Source: an uncultured Bacteroidota bacterium | Lineage (GTDB): Bacteria > Bacteroidota > Bacteroidia > NS11-12g > UBA9320 | Direction of reading: 5' to 3' | DNA: 6,154 bases | Assembly: GCA_913056425.1 (NCBI GenBank) | Contig: CAJXLR010000109.1 | Location: 1-6,154, forward strand | Shown here: positions 1-5,972 of the stretch, piece after piece | How the letters are laid out: each line of letters starts with the position of its first letter | Numbering within the stretch: the stretch's first letter is position 1 | Notes under the pieces: generated by a model | Seen by the model: only the letters and a program-made list of their open reading frames with translations | What the model was told of the DNA's origin: nothing | Databases searched by the model: none | Made by a program: the position numbers and the translations under genes

Positions 1-333
1 GCCTCTGTAGGAAAAACGGAAGAAGAGGAGAAAGCGGCTGGCGAGGGCTAGCAAGCCTGTCAGTGCCAATACCGACTACACGCTCGCGCAGGGTCTGGTA
101 TGGATTTGGATGGTTTTGTTAAGATTTTGGCCCATGCTGAAACCGACGAAGTCTTGGGAGCTCATATGATTGGCGCTCGTGCTGCAGATATGATTGCTGA
201 GATTGCTGTTGCGATGGAATTCAGAGCTAGTGCAGAAGACATCGCTCGAACGTGCCACGCACACCCAACTACCTCTGAGGTAACAAAAGAAGCAGCTCTT
301 GCGGCTACCGATAATCGCGCGATTCACTCGTAA
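1..333 (+). CDS. lpdA: Dihydrolipoyl dehydrogenase (E3), C-terminal part, reading frame disrupted near its 5' side
   Basis: This is the C-terminal dimerisation domain of dihydrolipoyl dehydrogenase, the FAD/NAD flavoprotein that reoxidises lipoamide in 2-oxoacid dehydrogenase complexes and the glycine cleavage system. The segment from about 100 to 333 encodes DGFVKILA, EVLGAHMIGARAADMIAE, MEFRASAEDIA and HAHPTTSE. The second His of HAHPT and the Glu three residues after the Thr form the family's catalytic base pair, so the active-site end is intact. It ends with NRAIHS and a TAA. Bases 1-42 in the same frame also match the family (ASVGKTEEE, KAAG), but a TAG follows at 49-51. The expected stretch of about 20 residues in between is scrambled: PVSANT appears in the +1 frame (about 58-75), then the original frame returns at ARAGSG (about 82). 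The ATG at 100 is therefore an internal codon, not a real start. The gene is either a decayed copy or carries sequence errors near a contig edge. The family assignment is firm; the symbol is the usual one. Confidence 0.85.
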
Positions 334-960
334 ATGATTTCACAGAGAGTCATAAAGCCTCTCTTATTCTCGATTCTGATTATACAGTCTGGAGCTGTCA
401 CCGGTCAGGTGTGGTTTAAGCAGTCTGGGGATTATTACGCACTGATGTCTCATGACAGTCAATACATCTCCGGATTTATCTACACAGAGGTATCAGAGTT
501 TTCCGAAGGTCTAGCATGGGTAAACAAAGGGGATTTGTATGGTTATATCAATACCGATGGAGATTCGATTACGTCTTTTGACTTTACCGATGTGTCTGAT
601 TTTAACCACGGTTTTGCCGTTGTTTCAATGGATAGTACCTATGGGGTAGTCAACCGATTTGGACAACTGGTTGTAGAATATCAATACAGTCGCATAAACA
701 CAACCAAATACGGTTTATTTGCTGCTCAGCAGGATTCTGTTTGGCACGTAATCGATACTTCGGGCAAGGTTGTTTCAAAGAGATCGTGGTTATATCCACC
801 TTTCTTTTTGTCAGATAGTTTTATTGTGGGATGTGTTGAAGGATTATGGGGTGTGGTTAATGCCAACGACGAGGTTTTGTATGAGTTTACGTATGATTTA
901 ATTACTTACGACGGAGTTGCGTACATAAAAAATGAAAAGTACCTATTGGGTTTGAGATAG
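334..960 (+). CDS. Secreted WG-repeat protein of unknown function
   Basis: A 208-residue protein with an N-terminal signal peptide: Arg5 and Lys8, a hydrophobic core at about 9-22, and likely cleavage after AVTG so that the mature chain begins with Gln25. The rest is built from about five WG (KWG) beta repeats of 30-35 residues. Their cores are GLAWVNKGDLYGYINTDG (about 59-76), FAVVSMDSTYGVVNRFG (94-110), LFAAQQDSVWHVIDTSG (128-144) and VEGLWGVVNANDE (168-180), with a degenerate last unit at 184-208. WG-repeat proteins are common in Bacteroidota and are thought to form repeat folds at the cell surface or periplasm; no specific function is established. The ATG lies directly after the TAA of the dehydrogenase gene (TAAATG), with no Shine-Dalgarno and no promoter visible between them, so the two may be co-transcribed. 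At 208 residues it is short for the family and carries no enzymatic domain. Confidence 0.8.
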   Translation: MISQRVIKPLLFSILIIQSGAVTGQVWFKQSGDYYALMSHDSQYISGFIYTEVSEFSEGLAWVNKGDLYGYINTDGDSITSFDFTDVSDFNHGFAVVSMDSTYGVVNRFGQLVVEYQYSRINTTKYGLFAAQQDSVWHVIDTSGKVVSKRSWLYPPFFLSDSFIVGCVEGLWGVVNANDEVLYEFTYDLITYDGVAYIKNEKYLLGLR

Positions 961-979
961 ATGCTTTGTTGCGGTTGAC

Positions 980-987
980 TAAATTTG
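980..987 (+). promoter_or_regulatory. TAnnTTTG -7-type promoter box immediately before kynU
   Basis: TAAATTTG matches the Bacteroidota housekeeping -7 consensus TAnnTTTG. It ends 4 nt before the ATG at 992, so transcription would begin at or next to the start codon and give a leaderless mRNA. No TTG is seen at the preferred 19-21 nt upstream; the nearest TTTG (951-954) is 25 nt away. The upstream half of the promoter is therefore weak or absent. Confidence 0.45.
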
Positions 988-991
988 CCGC

Positions 992-2251
992 ATGACTTTC
1001 GAAAACACACTGGAATTTGCTCAGAATGCGGATGCCCAAGACTCATTAAAGCAGTATCGCGATGAATTCTTTTTCCCTCAGCATAATGGAGAAAACGTAA
1101 TCTACTTTACCGGGAACAGTCTTGGTCTTCAGCCAAAATCGGTAATCAATAAAATTAAAGTTGAGCTAGACGATTGGGCAAAGTATGGCGTTGAAGGTCA
1201 CTTCGACGGGACAAATCCTTGGTTCCATTACCACAAGTTTTTCAACGAATCAGCGGCACGTGTTGTTGGTGCGAAACCTGAAGAGGTTGTGGTGATGAAT
1301 AATCTGACCGTAAACCTTCACCTGATGATGGTTTCATTCTATCAACCCAAGGGCGAACGATATAAAATCATCATGGAAGGAGGGGCGTTTCCATCGGACC
1401 AATACGCGATGGAGAGTCAGGTTAAATTTCATGGATACGAGTACGATGATGCGGTAATCGAAGTAAAACCAAGAACAGGTGAGCATCATCTCCGAACGGA
1501 AGATATCTTGTCGGTAATCGAGGAAAACAAAGACAGCGTAGCGCTGGTCATGTTCTCCGGAGTTCAGTATTACACCGGTCAGGCTTTTGACATGGAGAAG
1601 ATTACGGCAAAGGCTCATCAGATGGGGGCACTAGCCGGTTTTGATTTAGCACATGCTGCCGGAAATCTTGTGTTGAAATTGCACGATTGGGATGTGGACT
1701 TTGCTGTATGGTGTTCCTATAAATATATGAACAGTGGACCCGGTGGTGTTTCGGGTGCATTTGTGCACGAAAGACACGCAAAAAATCCAGACTTACCTCG
1801 ATTTGCGGGTTGGTGGGGACACAGCGAAGACGAGCGCTTTTTAATGAAACGGGGTTTTATTCCGGAATACGGAGCAGCCGGCTGGCAACTGAGTAATGCG
1901 CCGGTGATGACCATGGCAGTTCATAGAGCTTCTTTGGATATGTTCGACCAAATATCAATGAATCAATTGTTCTCCAAAGGACTCAATCTAAATGGCTACC
2001 TCCAATATGTTATCGAAGATGCAGCGAGAATTAATGATAAGCTGAGTTTTCAAATAATTACACCGGAAGAAAGGGGGTGTCAACTCTCTGTGTTGACAGG
2101 AGATAACGGTAAAGAGTTATTCGACTACCTTACAGAGCACGGCATAATTGCAGATTGGCGTGAGCCTAACGTAATTCGAATGGCTCCGGTTCCTTTCTAC
2201 AATTCGTTCGAAGACATTTACAAGTTTGGTCAGATCTTAAAAAGTTTCTAA
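992..2251 (+). CDS. kynU: Kynureninase (EC 3.7.1.3)
   Basis: A complete 419-residue cytoplasmic PLP enzyme of the aminotransferase class V fold. It cleaves kynurenine to anthranilate plus alanine, or 3-hydroxykynurenine to 3-hydroxyanthranilate plus alanine, in tryptophan catabolism and the tryptophan-to-NAD route. Family signatures are all present: YFTGNSLGLQP at 38-48, NNLTVNLHL at 103-111 (phosphate-binding region), GAFPSDQYA at 131-139, GFDLAHAAGN at 216-225 with Asp218 contacting the pyridinium nitrogen, and CSYKYMNSGPGG at 241-252 with Lys244 as the PLP Schiff-base lysine. These are followed by AGWWGH at 272-277, GWQLSNAPV at 297-305, RGCQLSVL at 361-368 and IRMAPVPFYNSF at 395-406. Length is normal. 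The start is fixed by the N-terminal match and the TAAATTTG box 4 nt upstream; there is no Shine-Dalgarno. It begins 31 nt after the WG-repeat gene. No kmo, tryptophan dioxygenase or 3-hydroxyanthranilate dioxygenase gene is visible beside it, so which substrate it uses cannot be told from context. Confidence 0.96.
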   Translation: MTFENTLEFAQNADAQDSLKQYRDEFFFPQHNGENVIYFTGNSLGLQPKSVINKIKVELDDWAKYGVEGHFDGTNPWFHYHKFFNESAARVVGAKPEEVVVMNNLTVNLHLMMVSFYQPKGERYKIIMEGGAFPSDQYAMESQVKFHGYEYDDAVIEVKPRTGEHHLRTEDILSVIEENKDSVALVMFSGVQYYTGQAFDMEKITAKAHQMGALAGFDLAHAAGNLVLKLHDWDVDFAVWCSYKYMNSGPGGVSGAFVHERHAKNPDLPRFAGWWGHSEDERFLMKRGFIPEYGAAGWQLSNAPVMTMAVHRASLDMFDQISMNQLFSKGLNLNGYLQYVIEDAARINDKLSFQIITPEERGCQLSVLTGDNGKELFDYLTEHGIIADWREPNVIRMAPVPFYNSFEDIYKFGQILKSF

Positions 2252-2253
2252 AA

Positions 2254-2425
2254 TCAAAAAGCCCGACTCACGTCGGGCTTTCGGAACTAAAATTACTAAC
2301 CATGCTTATCTAATTGATAAGTTCATATGTGCACACTCCCTCAAAAGAGGTGTATACTATAGGTTTGACATGTGGCTAATGGAAACGTTAATTAGACGCA
2401 CACGGTTAACATTTAATAAGTAGTT
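2254..2425 (-). ncRNA. Candidate small structured RNA, 6S-like
   Basis: A non-coding transcript is inferred from a promoter just upstream (2430-2459), extended secondary structure and an intrinsic terminator at the end. Reading the minus strand from about 2425: AACUA (2425-2421) pairs with UAGUU (2289-2285). GUUAACCGUGU (2410-2400) pairs with GCAUGGUUAGU (2305-2295) over 11 bp with four G-U wobbles. GUAUACAC (2357-2350) pairs with GUGUGCAC (2336-2329) at 7 of 8 positions and is capped by CUC-UUUU-GAG. Between the closing and apical stems is a large bubble whose 3' side folds into CUUAUC-loop-GAUAAG (2321-2305). This layout and the length (about 145 nt of fold plus terminator) resemble 6S RNA, which binds the housekeeping RNA polymerase holoenzyme as an open-promoter mimic. 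A 6S family specific to Bacteroidota (6S-Flavo) is known. The 6S identity is an inference from shape alone, not from sequence similarity; that an RNA is made is better supported. It lies just downstream of mfd with its own promoter. Confidence 0.6.
2258..2281. terminator. Intrinsic terminator, bidirectional but stronger on the minus strand
   Basis: A perfect 10-bp stem AAAGCCCGAC / GTCGGGCTTT (2258-2267 with 2272-2281) with a 4-nt loop, starting 6 nt after the kynU stop codon. On the plus strand it is followed only by TTTCGG, a poor U-tract, although it can still end kynU. On the minus strand it is followed by TTTTTGATTTT (2260-2250), a good U-tract, so its main role may be to end the minus-strand small RNA and any mfd read-through. 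Confidence 0.85.
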
Positions 2426-2429
2426 GCTG

Positions 2430-2459
2430 CAAAGGTAGGTTTAAATCTATTCAGCACAA
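2430..2459 (-). promoter_or_regulatory. Bacteroidota-type promoter for the minus-strand small RNA
   Basis: On the minus strand, TTG (2459-2457) is followed after exactly 19 nt by TACCTTTG (2437-2430). This fits the Bacteroidota promoter pattern of a -33 TTG and a -7 TAnnTTTG separated by about 19-21 nt. It is the only box in the window with a correctly spaced upstream element. It begins about 30 nt after the mfd stop codon, so it is not serving mfd. Transcription would start near 2425, where the first base of the closing stem lies. Confidence 0.7.
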
Positions 2460-2490
2460 TGCGATATTTTAATGAATTGCCGATTTCTTT

Positions 2491-5400
2491 TTAAGAAATA
2501 AGTAATCGTAGGACTCCTAAGAATGATTTGATGTCTTTCATCGACCCCTCAGTTATGAGTAAAAGCTGACTGCCTTTCTGACTTAACCGGAATTTATCCG
2601 GATGGCTGTTTACCTTAGCCATGATGTTGCCAAAGAGTTCAGAACTGTAATAAGCGGTGTTGTTCTCATCGGGGAAATATCCTGCAAGCTTTCCATTCTT
2701 TATTCGAATTCGCTCAATACCAAGACGAATCCCAATATGCTTGAGTCGCACGCTGTGCAATAAGTCTTTAACCTGGCGTGGTAATGGTCCAAACCGGTCT
2801 TTGAGTTCGTCGCGGAATTTGATGAGTTTTTCATCATTATCCACCTTCGAGAGCTCGGTATATAGGCTTAATCGCTCAGATATGTTTGTAATGTAGCTGT
2901 CCGGAATCATGATGTCCAGATCAGTTTCTACCTGGCAGTCATTCGACAACATTTCATCTTCTTCATCATCGAACAAATCTTTGAACTCATCATTCCGTAG
3001 TTCTTTTACGGCCTCATCCAAAATCTTATGGTACATGTCAAAACCTATCTCCGAAATGAAGCCACTCTGTTCTCCTCCCAGCAAGTTACCTGCTCCACGT
3101 ATATCTAAATCTCGCATGGCTATGTTAAACCCACTGCCCAATTCACTGAATTCCTCAATCGCCTGAAGGCGGCGTCTTGCATCATCTGTGAGCGAATACA
3201 AGGGTGGTGTGATTAGGTGGCAGAAGGCTTTTTTATTACTCCGTCCTACACGTCCACGCATTTGGTGCAAGTCACTTAAACCGAAATAATGAGCATTATT
3301 AATCAGTATTGTATTTGCGTTGGGGATGTCCAATCCACTTTCGATAATGGTGGTTGCAACCAATACATCATATTCGCCGTCAATGAAACGGAGCATAACG
3401 TTTTCTAGTTCGTCTCCAGCCATCTGACCGTGACCTACCACAACGCGCGCTCTGGGCGCAACACTCCGTATCATGTCAGCCACATCTTGTATGTCGCGAA
3501 CTCGATTATGCACCACGAAGGCTTGTCCACCTCTGTCCAACTCATAGTTGATAGCTTCTTTAAACACATCTGTACTAAAGACATGGAGAGAAGTTTTGGT
3601 AGGTTGTCTGTTTGGTGGAGGGGTGTTTATAATGCTCAAGTCTCGAGCACCCATTAAAGAGAAGTGCAACGTACGAGGGATTGGTGTAGCTGTTAAGGTA
3701 AGTGTGTCAACGTTTGCACGAAGTGATTTTAACTTCTCCTTTGCCGAAACACCAAACTTTTGCTCTTCATCAATCACCAATAGGCCTAAATCCTTGAACT
3801 TGATTTTATTGGACAATAACCGGTGCGTACCAATAATGATGTCGGTCTTTCCTTCCGCAAGTTTTTTGATCGATTCGGTTTGCTGTTTTGAAGTCCTGAA
3901 TCGATTGATGTAATCCACCGTGCACGGAAAACCATCCATACGGTCTTTGAATGTGTGGTAATGCTGTTGAGCCAAGATTGTGGTAGGCACCAATACTGCA
4001 ACCTGTTTACTATCTGCAACGGCTTTGAAAGCAGCTCGGATGGCAATTTCAGTCTTACCAAACCCAACATCACCACAAACCAATCGATCCATTGGGTGTG
4101 GCGACTCCATGTCTTTCTTTACGTCCTCTGTCGCTTTGGCCTGATCCGGTGTGTCTTCATACAGAAAACTCGCTTCGAGTTCAACCTGCATATAGCTGTC
4201 CGGTGCATACTCATAACCCGTTTGGGCTTTGCGCTTTGCGTAAAGCTTGATTAAGTCACGAGCAATGTCTTTAACCCGTTTCTTGGTTTTTGATTTCAGC
4301 TTGGTCCATGCATCACTTCCAAGCTTGTTGATTTTTGGAGTGTGGCCTTCCTTACCTGTGTATCTGCTGATTTTATGTAACGACCCGATATTAACGTAGA
4401 GCAAGTCGTTATTCTGATACGAGAGTCGAACACTTTCCTGCAGCCTGCCACCCATTTCGATTTTTTGGAGTCCTTCAAATCGACCAACACCATGATCAAT
4501 ATGAACAATAAAATCGCCGGGCTTTAAGTTGCTGAGTTCACGTAAGGTTAGCGCCTGATTCTTTGAGTATTTGTGCTTATTCCGGAATTGATAATGTCTT
4601 CCGAATATCTGATGCTCTGTGTATATCGCTAAGCGATGTTCTTCATCCAAAAATCCTTGGGATAAGCCCATGTAAACCGGGTGGAAAAGGACTTTCTTGT
4701 CGAGGTCATCAAATATGGCCTCCAGTCGTTCAATCTGCTTTCCCGACTCAGAAAAAATGTGTTGCTCAATACCTAATCGAACATTGTCGTTCAAGTGGTC
4801 TGCAAGCAACTGGAAATTCTTTCCATAGGTGGTTTGCGGACTTTGTCGGAATGTTATAGTCTCATGATTTCGGAAGTGAGGTACTTGGCCAAACTCCACA
4901 CCCGCTCGCTTGGTTAGCTCTTTCTTTAATGCGTCAACCGACGTGTAGTCTTTTTCATTGTTTTCTGTCAACGACGCTTGAAGTTCAGAGAAGCACAACC
5001 CCAATCCATTGGCAAAAAACAGGGTGTCTTTGGACAAATAATGGAAGATGTTAACCTTCTGACCCGCAATCTCTTCTTCCTGTAAGTTTGGAACAATCGA
5101 TGTGTATCTCAAATCACTGATGGATAGTTGACTCACTGGGTCAAAACTTCGAATCGATTCAATCTGACGGCCATCCAGTTCTATACGAATCGGAGTGTCG
5201 TGAGAATAGCTGAAAACGTCAATAATTCCACCACGAATGGAGAACTGTCCGGGCTCGTAAACAAAATCTTCTCGCTCAAACGAATAGGTTTGTAGTACTT
5301 CGAGCATAAACTCTAGATTGAGCTGTTCACCTACAGATATGTCGAACTGATTTTTGCTTAAGTTGTCTTGGTTGATTACCAGCTCCGATAAGGATTCAAC

Positions 5401-5793
5401 AGATCCAACAATAATTCTGGGTTTGTCGGATTTGTTCAATTGAAGAATAATCTCAGAACGCTCCTGAATTGCATTATTGGTTGGAGAGTCTGTCTCGTAT
5501 GGTTTGATATACGAACTGGGCAGGTAAAATGCTGACGACTTTCCTAAAATGTTGTGCACGTCCTGATACGTGTATCGAGCTTCTTCCGGGTCTGTAGTCA
5601 GATACACGACAGGTCGTTTTAACTCGGTGAAAGCCGCGGCTATTACAAATGCAGGGAAAGAACCGGAAACACCATTGATGTGAACGTGTTTCTTCTCCTC
5701 ACCCAGAAGCTGAAGTAAGTCTTGGAACTTCTCCGAGTCAATGTAATGCTGAAGTATTTCGCGGGTATTCAAGTTTACCGAATTGGCGTGCAA
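2491..5793 (-). CDS. mfd: Transcription-repair coupling factor Mfd
   Basis: A protein of up to 1100 residues, the usual length for Mfd. Mfd is the cytoplasmic DNA translocase that pushes stalled RNA polymerase off DNA lesions and recruits UvrA. Domains in order: UvrB-like module at about 30-350, with a degenerate P-loop (GVSGSFPAF, 41-49) and the conserved VYEPGQFSIRGGIIDVF (178-194); the CarD-like RNA polymerase-interaction domain at about 420-500 (GDFIVHIDHGVGRFEG); a RecG-like helicase core with Walker A GDVGFGKT (574-581), DEEQ (675-678), TATPIPRT (701-708), TTIIESGLDIPN (814-825) and QMRGRVGRS (844-852); the translocation motif region MRDLDIRGAGNLLGGEQSG (893-911); an acidic linker (935-948); and the autoinhibitory C-terminal domain (about 955-1085). 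The frame is open with no ATG at its 5' end. Candidate starts are TTG at 5793 or TTG at 5772 (giving MNTREILQHY). The second is favoured if the TATTTTTG box at 5798-5791 is the promoter. No Shine-Dalgarno is visible. It is transcribed divergently from the gene at 5973. Confidence 0.97.
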   Translation of the reverse strand: MHANSVNLNTREILQHYIDSEKFQDLLQLLGEEKKHVHINGVSGSFPAFVIAAAFTELKRPVVYLTTDPEEARYTYQDVHNILGKSSAFYLPSSYIKPYETDSPTNNAIQERSEIILQLNKSDKPRIIVGSVESLSELVINQDNLSKNQFDISVGEQLNLEFMLEVLQTYSFEREDFVYEPGQFSIRGGIIDVFSYSHDTPIRIELDGRQIESIRSFDPVSQLSISDLRYTSIVPNLQEEEIAGQKVNIFHYLSKDTLFFANGLGLCFSELQASLTENNEKDYTSVDALKKELTKRAGVEFGQVPHFRNHETITFRQSPQTTYGKNFQLLADHLNDNVRLGIEQHIFSESGKQIERLEAIFDDLDKKVLFHPVYMGLSQGFLDEEHRLAIYTEHQIFGRHYQFRNKHKYSKNQALTLRELSNLKPGDFIVHIDHGVGRFEGLQKIEMGGRLQESVRLSYQNNDLLYVNIGSLHKISRYTGKEGHTPKINKLGSDAWTKLKSKTKKRVKDIARDLIKLYAKRKAQTGYEYAPDSYMQVELEASFLYEDTPDQAKATEDVKKDMESPHPMDRLVCGDVGFGKTEIAIRAAFKAVADSKQVAVLVPTTILAQQHYHTFKDRMDGFPCTVDYINRFRTSKQQTESIKKLAEGKTDIIIGTHRLLSNKIKFKDLGLLVIDEEQKFGVSAKEKLKSLRANVDTLTLTATPIPRTLHFSLMGARDLSIINTPPPNRQPTKTSLHVFSTDVFKEAINYELDRGGQAFVVHNRVRDIQDVADMIRSVAPRARVVVGHGQMAGDELENVMLRFIDGEYDVLVATTIIESGLDIPNANTILINNAHYFGLSDLHQMRGRVGRSNKKAFCHLITPPLYSLTDDARRRLQAIEEFSELGSGFNIAMRDLDIRGAGNLLGGEQSGFISEIGFDMYHKILDEAVKELRNDEFKDLFDDEEDEMLSNDCQVETDLDIMIPDSYITNISERLSLYTELSKVDNDEKLIKFRDELKDRFGPLPRQVKDLLHSVRLKHIGIRLGIERIRIKNGKLAGYFPDENNTAYYSSELFGNIMAKVNSHPDKFRLSQKGSQLLLITEGSMKDIKSFLGVLRLLIS

Positions 5794-5798
5794 AAATA
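5791..5798 (-). promoter_or_regulatory. TAnnTTTG -7-type box at the 5' end of mfd
   Basis: TATTTTTG on the minus strand matches the -7 consensus, and its last three bases are the TTG at 5793 that would otherwise be taken as the mfd start. If this box drives mfd, transcription begins near 5784-5786, downstream of that TTG, leaving TTG 5772 as the first usable start. The -33 element is weak: only GTTTA at 5820-5816, about 18 nt upstream. Confidence 0.4.
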
Positions 5799-5879
5799 AG
5801 GAAGAGACCTTCAGGTAAACGCCCCAATCTAAAGAGGGTTTTAATTTTTAATATTCCCCATGTAAAATACAAATCCACA

Positions 5880-5899
5880 CCTGTCTGCCGACAGGCAGG
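5880..5899. repeat. GC-rich palindromic repeat in the divergent intergenic region
   Basis: CCTGTCTG and CAGGCAGG (5880-5887 and 5892-5899) form an 8-bp stem with one G-U wobble around a CCGA loop. It stands out against the AT-rich flanks (5830-5880). I recall similar CCTGTCTGCCG-type palindromes scattered between genes in Flavobacteriia, but this is unverified. It could be a REP-like element or a transcript-end hairpin. A small direct repeat, CACACT twice plus CAC (5902-5916), follows at once, and a short CACA/TGTG inverted repeat lies at 5914-5923. Confidence 0.6.
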
Positions 5900-5960
5900 C
5901 CCACACTCACACTCACAAATGTGTTTACAGGTAAATGAAATCAAAGATGTCATGCTGACT

Positions 5961-5968
5961 TATCTTTG
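5961..5968 (+). promoter_or_regulatory. TAnnTTTG -7-type box immediately before the gene at 5973
   Basis: TATCTTTG matches the Bacteroidota -7 consensus and ends 4 nt before the ATG at 5973, the same spacing as at kynU. This would produce a leaderless or nearly leaderless mRNA. No TTG lies at the expected distance upstream, so the assignment rests on the -7 box and its position. Confidence 0.45.
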
Positions 5969-5972
5969 CGCC

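Noticed and set aside
100..333. Stand-alone 77-residue gene starting at ATG 100
   Set aside because: The translation begins inside the Lpd dimerisation domain, and family-matching residues continue upstream of the ATG, so it is a fragment of a larger gene.
1334..1914. Minus-strand open frames antisense to kynU
   Set aside because: They overlap conserved kynureninase motifs and have no recognisable product or start context.
2364..2395. TTGACA (2365-2370) on the plus strand as a sigma70-type -35 box
   Set aside because: Bacteroidota housekeeping promoters do not use TTGACA/TATAAT, there is no fitting -10 box, and no plus-strand gene follows; the bases fall in the central bubble of the minus-strand RNA.
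3430..4254. Plus-strand open frames of 75-121 codons inside mfd (for example 3548-3913)
   Set aside because: They are antisense to highly conserved helicase motifs, have low-complexity or Cys/Ser-rich translations, and no promoter or family match.
5738..5953. Minus-strand 71-codon frame overlapping the mfd 5' end and the palindrome
   Set aside because: It runs through the palindromic repeat and the intergenic region, shares its end with mfd in another frame, and has a Cys-rich translation matching nothing known.
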